Below the pieces are notes generated by a model, which made no database searches, had not been told where the DNA came from, and worked only from the letters and a program-made list of their open reading frames with translations. From Mycobacterium sp. (GTDB lineage Bacteria > Actinomycetota > Actinomycetes > Mycobacteriales > Mycobacteriaceae), in assembly GCA_011620645.1 (NCBI GenBank), contig WOYS01000070.1, positions 78,735 to 129,850 of the forward strand: a stretch of 51,116 nucleotides of DNA, in the 5' to 3' direction. Shown in pieces: positions 1 through 6,302 of the stretch. The translations under genes were made by a program, and so were the position numbers. The stretch's first letter is position 1. Each line of letters opens with the position of its first letter.

Positions 1-89
1 TGCCCGCATGCTGCCACCCGCGGGTCGGCGCCGATGAGATCGATGCCTTGCGCTACGCGTTGGCCAGATTGCAGACCGTAGCGGTGTGA
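1..89 (+). CDS. 3' end of an unidentified gene (partial)
   Basis: An open frame enters from the left edge (reading frame beginning at base 3) and stops at TGA 87-89. The visible C-terminus is about 28 residues and includes a Cys-Cys-His cluster (ACCHP) followed by a short amphipathic helix (ADEIDALRYALARLQ). A Cys-Cys-His tail would fit a metal-responsive regulator, which would suit the metal-handling neighbours, but this is inference. Too little is present to assign a family. Confidence 0.4.
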   Translation, partial: PACCHPRVGADEIDALRYALARLQTVAV

Positions 90-107
90 GCGCCTCCGTG
101 TGCAGTG

Positions 108-569
108 TCAACGATCAACATCGACCGCGCGCATATCGGGCTGGGACCGGTGGATAGGTGTCATCAGAACGCTCAGCCACCCCACCGTGAGGGCGGCGCT
201 GAGCATGCTGCCCATTGCCGTGGTGAGCGGCATCGGATTCACGTGTCCGGTCCGATACCACCAGAACGCGCCGATACCGGCGACTGTGGCCACACCACAG
301 ACGTACATCGCTACGCAACCCCACGCGAATCGCTGAAGGTGCAGCGCTGCAAGCGATATGAGCGCACCGGCGACGCCAAGAATATGGGCGGTGAGGGCTA
401 CCGTGTGTGAATGCGCGTGGGCATCAACGGCGCCCATCAAGGCTGTGGCGACGAGTGCGGCGGCGAGCACGCGGCCGCCGACACACCGTGCACGGCCCAG
501 CCACACTTCGCCCAGAACTCGGTCCTCGATGGAGCGCAGAGTCGCTTCGATTGTGGTGTCGCGCCGCAT
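108..569 (-). CDS. small integral membrane protein, unknown function
   Basis: The 153-residue product has a short charged N-terminus and four hydrophobic segments in its middle and C-terminal parts, with a His-Ala-His-Ser-His stretch (DAHAHSH) after the first, which could contact a metal. I do not recognise the family. The ATG at 569 is preferred over the GTG at 581 because a GAGGAA ribosome-binding sequence lies 4 nt before the ATG and would overlap the GTG. It is the last gene of a minus-strand series that begins with the copper genes, but a strong hairpin (651-679) separates it from the HMA protein upstream, so it probably has its own promoter. The 13-bp tandem repeat just upstream may be regulatory. 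Confidence 0.6.
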   Translation of the reverse strand: MRRDTTIEATLRSIEDRVLGEVWLGRARCVGGRVLAAALVATALMGAVDAHAHSHTVALTAHILGVAGALISLAALHLQRFAWGCVAMYVCGVATVAGIGAFWWYRTGHVNPMPLTTAMGSMLSAALTVGWLSVLMTPIHRSQPDMRAVDVDR

Positions 570-584
570 CAAGTTCCTCACTGT

Positions 585-610
585 TCAATCCGTCGAATCA
601 ATCCGTCGAA
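585..610. repeat. 13-bp perfect tandem duplication upstream of the small membrane protein gene
   Basis: TCAATCCGTCGAA occurs at 585-597 and again at 598-610 without a gap. It begins 15 nt upstream of the preferred ATG of the 108-569 gene, in its probable promoter or leader. It could be an operator repeat or replication slippage. Confidence 0.75.
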
Positions 611-650
611 CTATTGGTCGTGTGTCGGCGACCTCTGGTTCCACGAGAAC

Positions 651-679
651 GGCCCCCAGGTTCCGAGAACCAGGGGGCC
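651..679 (-). terminator. strong GC hairpin downstream of the HMA protein gene
   Basis: Arms of 13 nt (651-663 and 667-679) pair with a single mismatch around a 3-nt loop. The hairpin begins 18 nt past the stop codon of the 697-912 gene. There is no clear U tract, which is usual for mycobacterial intrinsic terminators. Confidence 0.65.
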
Positions 680-696
680 CCGGGGCGGGAGTTGAG

Positions 697-912
697 TCAG
701 GACAGGACGGTGAAGTTCCCCTTTGCGTCCAGCGCCTGCTGAACTGCTGAGGCGGTGAGCTCGGCATTGCCGTCCACCTCGACGGTGGATGCCGCCTTCG
801 TGTCCAGGTCGACCTTGACCGACGAGACCTCGGGAAGGCCTTTGAGTGCTTCGGTCACGGTGTCGGCACAGCCCTGGCAGTGCAACCCCTCGATCGCGAA
901 TGTCTGCAACAT
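697..912 (-). CDS. CopZ-like heavy-metal-associated (HMA) domain protein
   Basis: The 71-residue product is a single ferredoxin-like HMA domain of the size of free copper chaperones. The metal-binding loop GLHCQGC lies at residues 9-15, with Cys12 and Cys15 as the CxxC pair. Such proteins deliver Cu(I) to P1B ATPases or regulators in the cytosol. A GAGGAA ribosome-binding sequence lies 6 nt before ATG 912. Upstream are a TATAGT -10-like hexamer and a partly palindromic CCCTAGGG element (944-963) resembling actinobacterial copper-repressor operators. The same strand carries the orphan CbiM-like gene, copD/ctaG and, further away, ctpB, so copper is the likely ligand. Confidence 0.9.
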   Translation of the reverse strand: MLQTFAIEGLHCQGCADTVTEALKGLPEVSSVKVDLDTKAASTVEVDGNAELTASAVQQALDAKGNFTVLS

Positions 913-943
913 GCGTATTCCTCACTTGGATAGGGACACCGCG

Positions 944-963
944 ACTATATGCCCTAGGGGTAT
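944..963 (-). promoter_or_regulatory. candidate copper-responsive operator over the HMA gene promoter
   Basis: Read on the minus strand, an ATACCCC-TA-GGGCATAT element (963-947) overlaps a TATAGT hexamer (949-944), about 32 nt before the HMA protein start. CCC-TA-GGG cores with flanking AT are typical of CsoR/RicR-type operators in actinobacteria. The outer arms match only if one base is skipped, so the palindrome is imperfect. Confidence 0.45.
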
Positions 964-1048
964 GGCGTCTCCGTCGTTCAGTGGCCTTCCGAGTGCGATG
1001 ACTGCGAGCCACGATGCCCCGAGTTCACCGCGTGACGCTGCGGTCGCG

Positions 1049-1726
1049 TCAGGCTGGGTTGTAGAGCCGAGGCTCCAGCAGGCCGCTGCCTTTGAATTGG
1101 TGCAGCGCTTTCGCGGCTGCGAGGACAGCCAGGTCGGCCAACGGTTCGACGACAATGACCAGCGAGTAGGCGGCGGCAAAGGTGGCAATACCGGTGACGG
1201 TCTGTCCGGCGAATCCCTGGCCGTAGAGCGCCCAGAACGCCACCCATGTCACGATTCCGACCTGATAGGTCGTCGACAATGTCAGCGCTTGACGATATTT
1301 GAGCTGGACGTGCGGTGTCGCAGGTGCGATGACCTTATGTGCGACGAACTGTAACGCGAACAGGGGCACGAGCAGTGTCGTGACATTCATGCCGTATTGC
1401 GGCAGGTCGAAAGGAGCGAAGGACAGGCCCTGGATGAGCAAGCCGAGTGCCAACCCGAACGCGGCGGGCGCGACACCCAGGATCAGAAACAGCGTCGAAC
1501 CGAGTATGAGATGCACTTCCGATACCCCGACGGAGCAATGCGGGAAGATCTCGAAGAAGACGAATACCAGGGCGGTTGCCGCCACCGCTCCGGCGAGGAA
1601 CGAGCCGATTCCCCTCTCCTTGAGATGCTTCCACGCGAGTGAAAGGGCGTAAACCCCAGTAGAACTCGCTGTCACATAGCTCAGAATGATCTTGGAACCC
1701 TCTACGATTCCTGGTTCGATGTGCAT
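1049..1726 (-). CDS. orphan CbiM-like ECF-type metal uptake protein
   Basis: The 225-residue product has about six or seven hydrophobic segments and starts with Met-His (MHIEPGIVEG). In the CbiM/NikM family the amino group of Met1 and the side chain of His2 are part of the metal site, so the start at ATG 1726 is fixed by function. Unlike the second copy at 9.6 kb, it has no CbiN, CbiQ or CbiO partner next to it. Solitary members of this family can transport without an ATPase in some bacteria. It sits between a copper chaperone gene and copD/ctaG, which makes copper, rather than cobalt or nickel, a possible substrate; this is inference. Many family members carry a second His-rich metal loop, and I could not locate one with confidence here. 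Confidence 0.75.
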   Translation of the reverse strand: MHIEPGIVEGSKIILSYVTASSTGVYALSLAWKHLKERGIGSFLAGAVAATALVFVFFEIFPHCSVGVSEVHLILGSTLFLILGVAPAAFGLALGLLIQGLSFAPFDLPQYGMNVTTLLVPLFALQFVAHKVIAPATPHVQLKYRQALTLSTTYQVGIVTWVAFWALYGQGFAGQTVTGIATFAAAYSLVIVVEPLADLAVLAAAKALHQFKGSGLLEPRLYNPA

Positions 1727-1805
1727 CCGGACTCGCTATCGGTGTCTGACAGTGTGGACAGGGACGGATCAGTCAAGCATGGCAGGTGTCGTTGTGCGAC
1801 AGTTG

Positions 1806-1839
1806 CTTTGAGGAAGATTGGTACTTTGAGGAAGATTGG
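1806..1839. repeat. two 16-bp direct repeats, period 18, between copD/ctaG and the CbiM-like gene
   Basis: CTTTGAGGAAGATTGG occurs at 1806-1821 and 1824-1839. The repeat lies in the 157-nt gap between the two minus-strand genes, about 80 nt before the CbiM-like start. It may be slippage or a binding-site pair. Nothing else was recognised in this gap. Confidence 0.7.
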
Positions 1840-1883
1840 AAATCATGGCCAGGAACTAGCTCTATGTCCGGGTCGGGCTGCGC

Positions 1884-3842
1884 CTATTCGCGATTGCGCG
1901 ACAATTCCCGGAGCATCGCATTGTAGGCGTCGAGGTCATCGTCGTAACCACTGTCGGTGTGTCTGTCGTGCCGGGCGCCGGCGCGGCGGTCTTGGCGTGC
2001 CCACTGAGCCACCAGCGCGACCACCACGATGATCACCGGGATCTCGCTGGACCCCCAGGTGATCGCTCCGCCGAGGTGCTGGTCATCGGACAGGCTGGCC
2101 AGCCAGGGCAGTGCGAGATAGCCGTAGAACGTGTTGCCGAGCGCTGAATTCATCGTCATGGTGGCGATGCCGAAGAACGCGTGGAATGGCATGACGGCGA
2201 ACAGCAGTCCGAGGCGCGCCAGAAACGGCAGCCGGCGCGGCCCCGGATCGATCCCGATGATGCCCCAGTAGTACAGGTAGCCGACGAGCAGGAAATGCAG
2301 GGTCATCAGCTCGTGACCCCAGTGGTAGCGGATCAAGGTGTCGAAAAGCGGCGTGAAATACACCAGGTACAGCGATCCGACGAACAGCCAGAACGCGACG
2401 ATGGGGTTGGCCAGAAACTTCGTCGCGGGCGCGTGAACGAACCACAGCACCCACTCGCGGGGCCCGGGCGGGCGGCCCTTCGGGCTGGCAGGCAACGCGC
2501 GCAACGCCAACGTGACGGGAGCGCCGAGTACCAGCAGCACCGGGATGAACATGTTGAGCACCATGTGTTCGGCCATGTGCACGCTGAACATCGCCGATCC
2601 GTAGGCCCGCAGCCCCGAACTCGTCGCGATGAGCAGGGCCAGACACCCGATGATCCAGGCGACGGTGCGGCCAACCGGCCACGAATCGCCGCGACGGTGT
2701 AGCGCAACCACACCCGCCACATATCCGATGGCCAGCACCAGCGCCGCGATACCGAACAGCGGATCGAAACGCCAATACGTCAGTAGATGGAACACCGTCG
2801 GCGGACCTGGTAGTTCGTAGCCGAGAAACACGTCCCACACGGTGAACGCGTGCGCCAGGAACCGTGGCGGCGTCAGCACCGCGATCGTGGAGATTGCTCC
2901 CACCACCGCGACCATCGCCGCAGCACCAGCGACCGCGATCACCGGCCGCGCAATCGTGTTGCGCACCAGCAGCACCAGATCGGTGACCGTGACCATCAGC
3001 AGCAAGAGCCAGGCCAGCAGTGCGATCCGCCCGAAACCTGAGTCGAGCATCGCCGTGCCCCGCAGCATCGACGAGAGCAGCAGCGCGCCGTAGCCGACTG
3101 CGGTGACGCCGGCGACGACCGCCACCAGTTGCGTGCGGCGGAGCACCGGCGACACCGCCTCCGGTCGCAGTGCCGCGGCGACCTTCAGTCCGAACAGCAC
3201 CGCCACGGCGATCGTGAACACGATGGCAGCGCTCGTCGTGGTGTCGTGATCGGGTCCTTCGCCGGCGTTGCCCGTGACGGTCGGCGCAATCACCCCGAGG
3301 CCAGCCGGCACGAGCAGTAGCAGATGGCCCACCCAACGCAGTGTGAATCGGATGCCGATGGCGAGCACACTTGCCGCCGCGGCGGCCACGATCCAGCCGC
3401 GCGCCGATTCCGAGGCCGCCAACGCGTCGCCCATGGCCCCACCCGCCAGCACCCGTCCCAGCGGAACACCAGCGGCGTTGGCGGCGTCGACACCGATCAT
3501 GGCGATCGAGGCCATCAACCAGACCACAGCCGCCCGCTCCACCCATAGGTGGAGTCGGTACGTGGCATGGCCGAGGCGTCCCTCGTCGTCAGGAACCGTG
3601 CTGATCACGATAACGGCCACGATGCCGAAGCAGAATGCGCCGGCCAGACCGCCCACCAACGACCCGAGGAACTCGGCGACGCTGGTGGCGCTGCCGGGGA
3701 AACTCCGCCCCGTCGCCAGGAAACGGTCCGCTCCCGACACCCCGGCATAGATCCAGACCATGACCCCGACGGTGACCACAGACACCGCCAGTGCGGTATG
3801 CACCCGGTGTCCGGGGTTCTCGGTCCGCTCCTCGTTCACCAC
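1884..3842 (-). CDS. CopD/CtaG fusion: copper transport and cytochrome oxidase assembly membrane protein
   Basis: The 652-residue polytopic protein joins a CopD-type copper-transport domain (roughly residues 1-340) to a caa3_CtaG-type domain (about 370-620). The CtaG half shows histidine- and methionine-bearing helices such as HMAEHMVLNMF and MPFHAFFGIATMTM, typical of copper delivery to the CuB site of cytochrome c oxidase. Length and layout match M. tuberculosis Rv0102, which neighbours ctpB (Rv0103c); ctpB is also in this locus. The start is GTG 3840-3842 with a GAGAGG ribosome-binding sequence just upstream. A His/Asp-rich tail near the C-terminus (GARHDRHTDSGYDDD) could bind metal. It is divergent from the zf-HC2 gene across a 95-nt shared promoter region. 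Confidence 0.9.
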   Translation of the reverse strand: MVNEERTENPGHRVHTALAVSVVTVGVMVWIYAGVSGADRFLATGRSFPGSATSVAEFLGSLVGGLAGAFCFGIVAVIVISTVPDDEGRLGHATYRLHLWVERAAVVWLMASIAMIGVDAANAAGVPLGRVLAGGAMGDALAASESARGWIVAAAAASVLAIGIRFTLRWVGHLLLLVPAGLGVIAPTVTGNAGEGPDHDTTTSAAIVFTIAVAVLFGLKVAAALRPEAVSPVLRRTQLVAVVAGVTAVGYGALLLSSMLRGTAMLDSGFGRIALLAWLLLLMVTVTDLVLLVRNTIARPVIAVAGAAAMVAVVGAISTIAVLTPPRFLAHAFTVWDVFLGYELPGPPTVFHLLTYWRFDPLFGIAALVLAIGYVAGVVALHRRGDSWPVGRTVAWIIGCLALLIATSSGLRAYGSAMFSVHMAEHMVLNMFIPVLLVLGAPVTLALRALPASPKGRPPGPREWVLWFVHAPATKFLANPIVAFWLFVGSLYLVYFTPLFDTLIRYHWGHELMTLHFLLVGYLYYWGIIGIDPGPRRLPFLARLGLLFAVMPFHAFFGIATMTMNSALGNTFYGYLALPWLASLSDDQHLGGAITWGSSEIPVIIVVVALVAQWARQDRRAGARHDRHTDSGYDDDLDAYNAMLRELSRNRE

Positions 3843-3937
3843 GGCCTCTCAACTGAATCGTCCAGCCAAAGTCTACGTCTGCGTGTCGTAGTTAACCCGG
3901 CCGGAACCTTCTGCTCGCTATGGGCGACTATTGAAGT

Positions 3938-4639
3938 GTGAAGTGCGAAGTGGCCCGGGAAGCGCTCTCGGCACGCCTCGACGGCGAGCGGGAACCCGCG
4001 CCGTCGGCGCGCGTGGATGAGCACGTCGCGGGTTGCTCGCAATGTCGGGCATGGTTCGACATCGTCAGCGTCCAGGCCGATCAGTTGCGCAATCTGGCCC
4101 GGCCCGAGACGGTCCTGGCGGTCACCTCGACACCGGACAAGACCCGGGATATTCGGCCGACGCGGTACTGGATTCGATGGGCACTGTTCGTGACGGGCCT
4201 CGCCCAGATCGCGGTGAGCGTCGTGCAGGCACTCGGGATGGGCGTCGGCCTTGCCCACCACCACGACGCGGGCCAGGGCGGTCACCTGCTCAACGAGTCC
4301 ACGGCATGGTCGATCGCCATCGGCGTCGCAATTCTCGTGGCGGCGCGCTGGCCCGTGGCGGCCGCCGGGCTCGGGGGAGTGCTGTCGGTCTTTGCCACCG
4401 TCCTCGGGGCGTATGTCGTTGCCGACGCGGTCGCGGGCGAAGTGACACCCACCCGCGTCCTGACGCATATCCCGATACTGGTCGCAGCCTTCCTGACGAT
4501 CATGGTCTGGCGTCAGAGCTCGGCCAGTCCGCCGACGCCCGAGGACGCGTACCGCGAGGCCGAGATCGTTCTGCCACTGAATGCTTCGCGTGGGCGTCGC
4601 CGCGGTCATCTCTGGCCCACCGATGGCTCGGCGGCCTGA
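3938..4639 (+). CDS. zf-HC2 membrane protein, candidate anti-sigma factor
   Basis: The 233-residue product opens with a zinc-binding anti-sigma-type motif, His29 followed by CSQC at about residues 33-36 (EHVAGCSQC). Three or four membrane helices follow, between about residues 70 and 195. A histidine-rich loop (LAHHHDAGQGGHLLNE) lies after the first helix and could sense metal outside the membrane. The cytosolic zinc domain plus membrane anchor is the layout of ECF anti-sigma factors. No sigma gene is adjacent; the nearest ECF factor is sigC at 8.6 kb in the same copper locus, so a SigC partnership is inference. The start is GTG 3938. The gene converges with the DUF5134 gene, with 5 nt between stops. 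Confidence 0.7.
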   Translation: MKCEVAREALSARLDGEREPAPSARVDEHVAGCSQCRAWFDIVSVQADQLRNLARPETVLAVTSTPDKTRDIRPTRYWIRWALFVTGLAQIAVSVVQALGMGVGLAHHHDAGQGGHLLNESTAWSIAIGVAILVAARWPVAAAGLGGVLSVFATVLGAYVVADAVAGEVTPTRVLTHIPILVAAFLTIMVWRQSSASPPTPEDAYREAEIVLPLNASRGRRRGHLWPTDGSAA

Positions 4640-4644
4640 CCCGG

Positions 4645-5238
4645 CTACAGCATCACCGCGAACATGATGGACATGCCTGCGGCCATCATGGCCTGGCACG
4701 CGGTGCCGAAGAAGCGACTGGCCGTGAAGTACAGGTAAAGCCACCACACCGTCGCCACCGCGAAACCGGCTGTGCACAGCCAGTTGAGTCCGTCGATGAA
4801 CGGCGGCGCCGAGATATCGGAAGCGCCCATCCCAGGCATCGAATGATCCCCGTGGTGTCCGCCGTGCCCCGCACCCGTACTGACGCCATCAACGGGCTGT
4901 GGGACGAGCGTGCCACTCATCACCGCGTACATCCAGGCCATCGCAGCCATCATCGCCGCGTGATAGGCGTTGACCCCGCGGTGCTCTACCGTGGCAACGG
5001 TTCGGACAGCGAACCAACCCGTCGCCAGTAGGAAAAACACCATCGGCTCGATGGTCGGCAGCGCGGCACCCCACGGCCACGCCATCACCGCCATGGCGAC
5101 AGCCATCGCGAAATGCAGAGCGTGACTGATGAGTTGCGGCCAGGAACGCCGACAGCTGAACATCGCATAAACGCATTCGGCGGCACTGACGGCGAATAAG
5201 GCGGTGACAACCCACCGCAGCAAGAGATCCTCGATCAA
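4645..5238 (-). CDS. DUF5134-type membrane protein with His/Met-rich loop
   Basis: The 197-residue product has about five hydrophobic helices with a soluble loop rich in histidine, methionine and glycine (GHGGHHGDHSMPGMG, about residues 123-138). Such loops commonly bind Cu(I) or Cu(II). The overall layout agrees with actinobacterial DUF5134 proteins, whose function is not established. The start is TTG 5238, overlapping the stop of the PepSY gene in a TTGA arrangement, so the two are probably translationally coupled. Methionines are concentrated in the helices (HAAMMAAMAWMYAVM), again consistent with a copper role. A part in copper sequestration or transport is inference from composition and context. 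Confidence 0.75.
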   Translation of the reverse strand: MIEDLLLRWVVTALFAVSAAECVYAMFSCRRSWPQLISHALHFAMAVAMAVMAWPWGAALPTIEPMVFFLLATGWFAVRTVATVEHRGVNAYHAAMMAAMAWMYAVMSGTLVPQPVDGVSTGAGHGGHHGDHSMPGMGASDISAPPFIDGLNWLCTAGFAVATVWWLYLYFTASRFFGTACQAMMAAGMSIMFAVML

Positions 5239-5930
5239 CGCGAACCCACCAAGGTGTCGTCAACGCCGGTGCGGGGCGCGGGCTGTCCGACCGGGACGTC
5301 CTCGCGACCTTCCGTCTTCCCGAGTGAGCGACGACGGGCGGCGAGCACGGCTTCGATGGCAAGCGCCAACAGCAGAGATACGCCGAAGGCGGGATAGATC
5401 ACGCCGAGCGCCGCCGCTGCCACCGAGACGCCGATGACCGCGCGCTTGGGGGTATCGGCACGGGTAGCCGCGCTCGCCGGGCTCGGCAGACCGGTCTTGC
5501 CCGCCGGGCGCCGCTTCCACCACATCAGCAGACCCGTCATCACGCTCAGGATCACACCGAGAGCAGTGGCGGTGGCCATGATGCGGGTCAGGATGCCGAA
5601 CTGGTTGCCCATGTGCGCGGCCGGCGGAATGACCGCATCCAGCAGGAAAGTGTCGCTGACGTGGCTGGTGGCTGTGGCGAGCTGATCGTCCAGGGGCACC
5701 ATAGTGGTTCCTTGTTCAGTGGTTCCTTGTTCAGTGGTTCCTTTTTCGACGAGGAACAGGTCGCGGTTGAGCCAGTCGTCGATCGGCTGGCTGTACAGGA
5801 TCACCAGGCCCGAGCAGGCCAGGACCACCAGCACCGGAGCGGCAAACAGCCCGACCCAAAGGTGCAGCCGCCATACTCGTCGAAGGACCGCAGCGTCACC
5901 GCGCCGATTCGTGCATACCGTCGTCGTCAT
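5235..5930 (-). CDS. PepSY-associated TM protein, internally shortened
   Basis: The 231-residue product begins with the conserved first helix of PepSY-TM proteins (RLHLWVGLFAAPVLVVLACSG) and ends with the last family helices, including GLLMWWKRRP. Full-length relatives are about 400-480 residues; the PepSY domains and central helices between them are missing here in frame, and a 5-residue repeat (GTTEQ, encoded by 15-bp DNA repeats) lies just before the junction. Family members are linked to iron or copper reductase and uptake functions. ATG 5930 is chosen because AGGGGA lies 4 nt upstream; GTG 5969 would add 13 residues. It overlaps the DUF5134 gene by 4 nt. The reading frame is intact, so it may still be made but is probably altered in function. 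Confidence 0.7.
   Translation of the reverse strand: MTTTVCTNRRGDAAVLRRVWRLHLWVGLFAAPVLVVLACSGLVILYSQPIDDWLNRDLFLVEKGTTEQGTTEQGTTMVPLDDQLATATSHVSDTFLLDAVIPPAAHMGNQFGILTRIMATATALGVILSVMTGLLMWWKRRPAGKTGLPSPASAATRADTPKRAVIGVSVAAAALGVIYPAFGVSLLLALAIEAVLAARRRSLGKTEGREDVPVGQPAPRTGVDDTLVGSR
5704..5748. repeat. 15-bp tandem repeat inside the PepSY gene
   Basis: GTGGTTCCTTGTTCA occurs at 5704-5718 and 5719-5733, with a third degenerate copy at 5734-5748. The period of 15 keeps the frame and encodes GTTEQ repeats next to the site of the missing PepSY domain. Confidence 0.8.
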
Positions 5931-6057
5931 GCAATCCCCTTGGGCTGGGCAGGTTGGCTGCCCTGTCACTGGAGTCAGTGCGCACGTGGCATCACAGGCA
6001 TAGTCGGATGGCCCGCGACGTTAGTTCCCGAAAGTCCCAGATTTGTTTTCGTACCGG

Positions 6058-6253
6058 CTAGGCAGTGGCGGCGGCGTAGCGGTGCGACACCGTGTTCCAG
6101 TCCACCACCTGCCACCAGTCGGCCAGGTATTCGCCGCGGCGATTCTGGTTCGGCCGACGGTGCACCGCTGTGGGCGCGAGGCGTCATCGTGTCCCAGGAG
6201 AAGCTGTGATTCCAGTGTCCGCCGGCGTTGCTGCGTACCACTGCGGGGAGTGA
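6058..6253 (-). pseudogene. decayed Fe/Mn superoxide dismutase (SodA) remnant
   Basis: Two pieces of an Fe/Mn superoxide dismutase are visible on the minus strand. Bases 6238-6179 encode VRSNAGGHWNHSFSWDTMTP, the segment holding the second metal-binding histidine. Bases 6150-6058 encode the C-terminus (NQNRRGEYLADWW, then VVDWNTVSHRYAAATA and a TAG stop) in a different reading frame. Only 28 nt join them, where an intact enzyme would have about 80 residues including the DxWEH metal ligands; the N-terminal half is also missing. The gene is therefore broken by deletions and a frameshift. It lies between ctpB and the shortened PepSY gene, so the whole stretch shows decay. Confidence 0.8.
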
Positions 6254-6302
6254 GCACGAGGCGACGTTCCATGTGACCTCCAGTTCCCAGTTGGTTGAAC
6301 GT

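Noticed and set aside
2083-3546. Long antisense open frame (487 codons) inside copD/ctaG
   Set aside because: Arg/Gly/His-rich composition typical of a shadow frame in GC-rich DNA; the copD/ctaG frame has clear domains.
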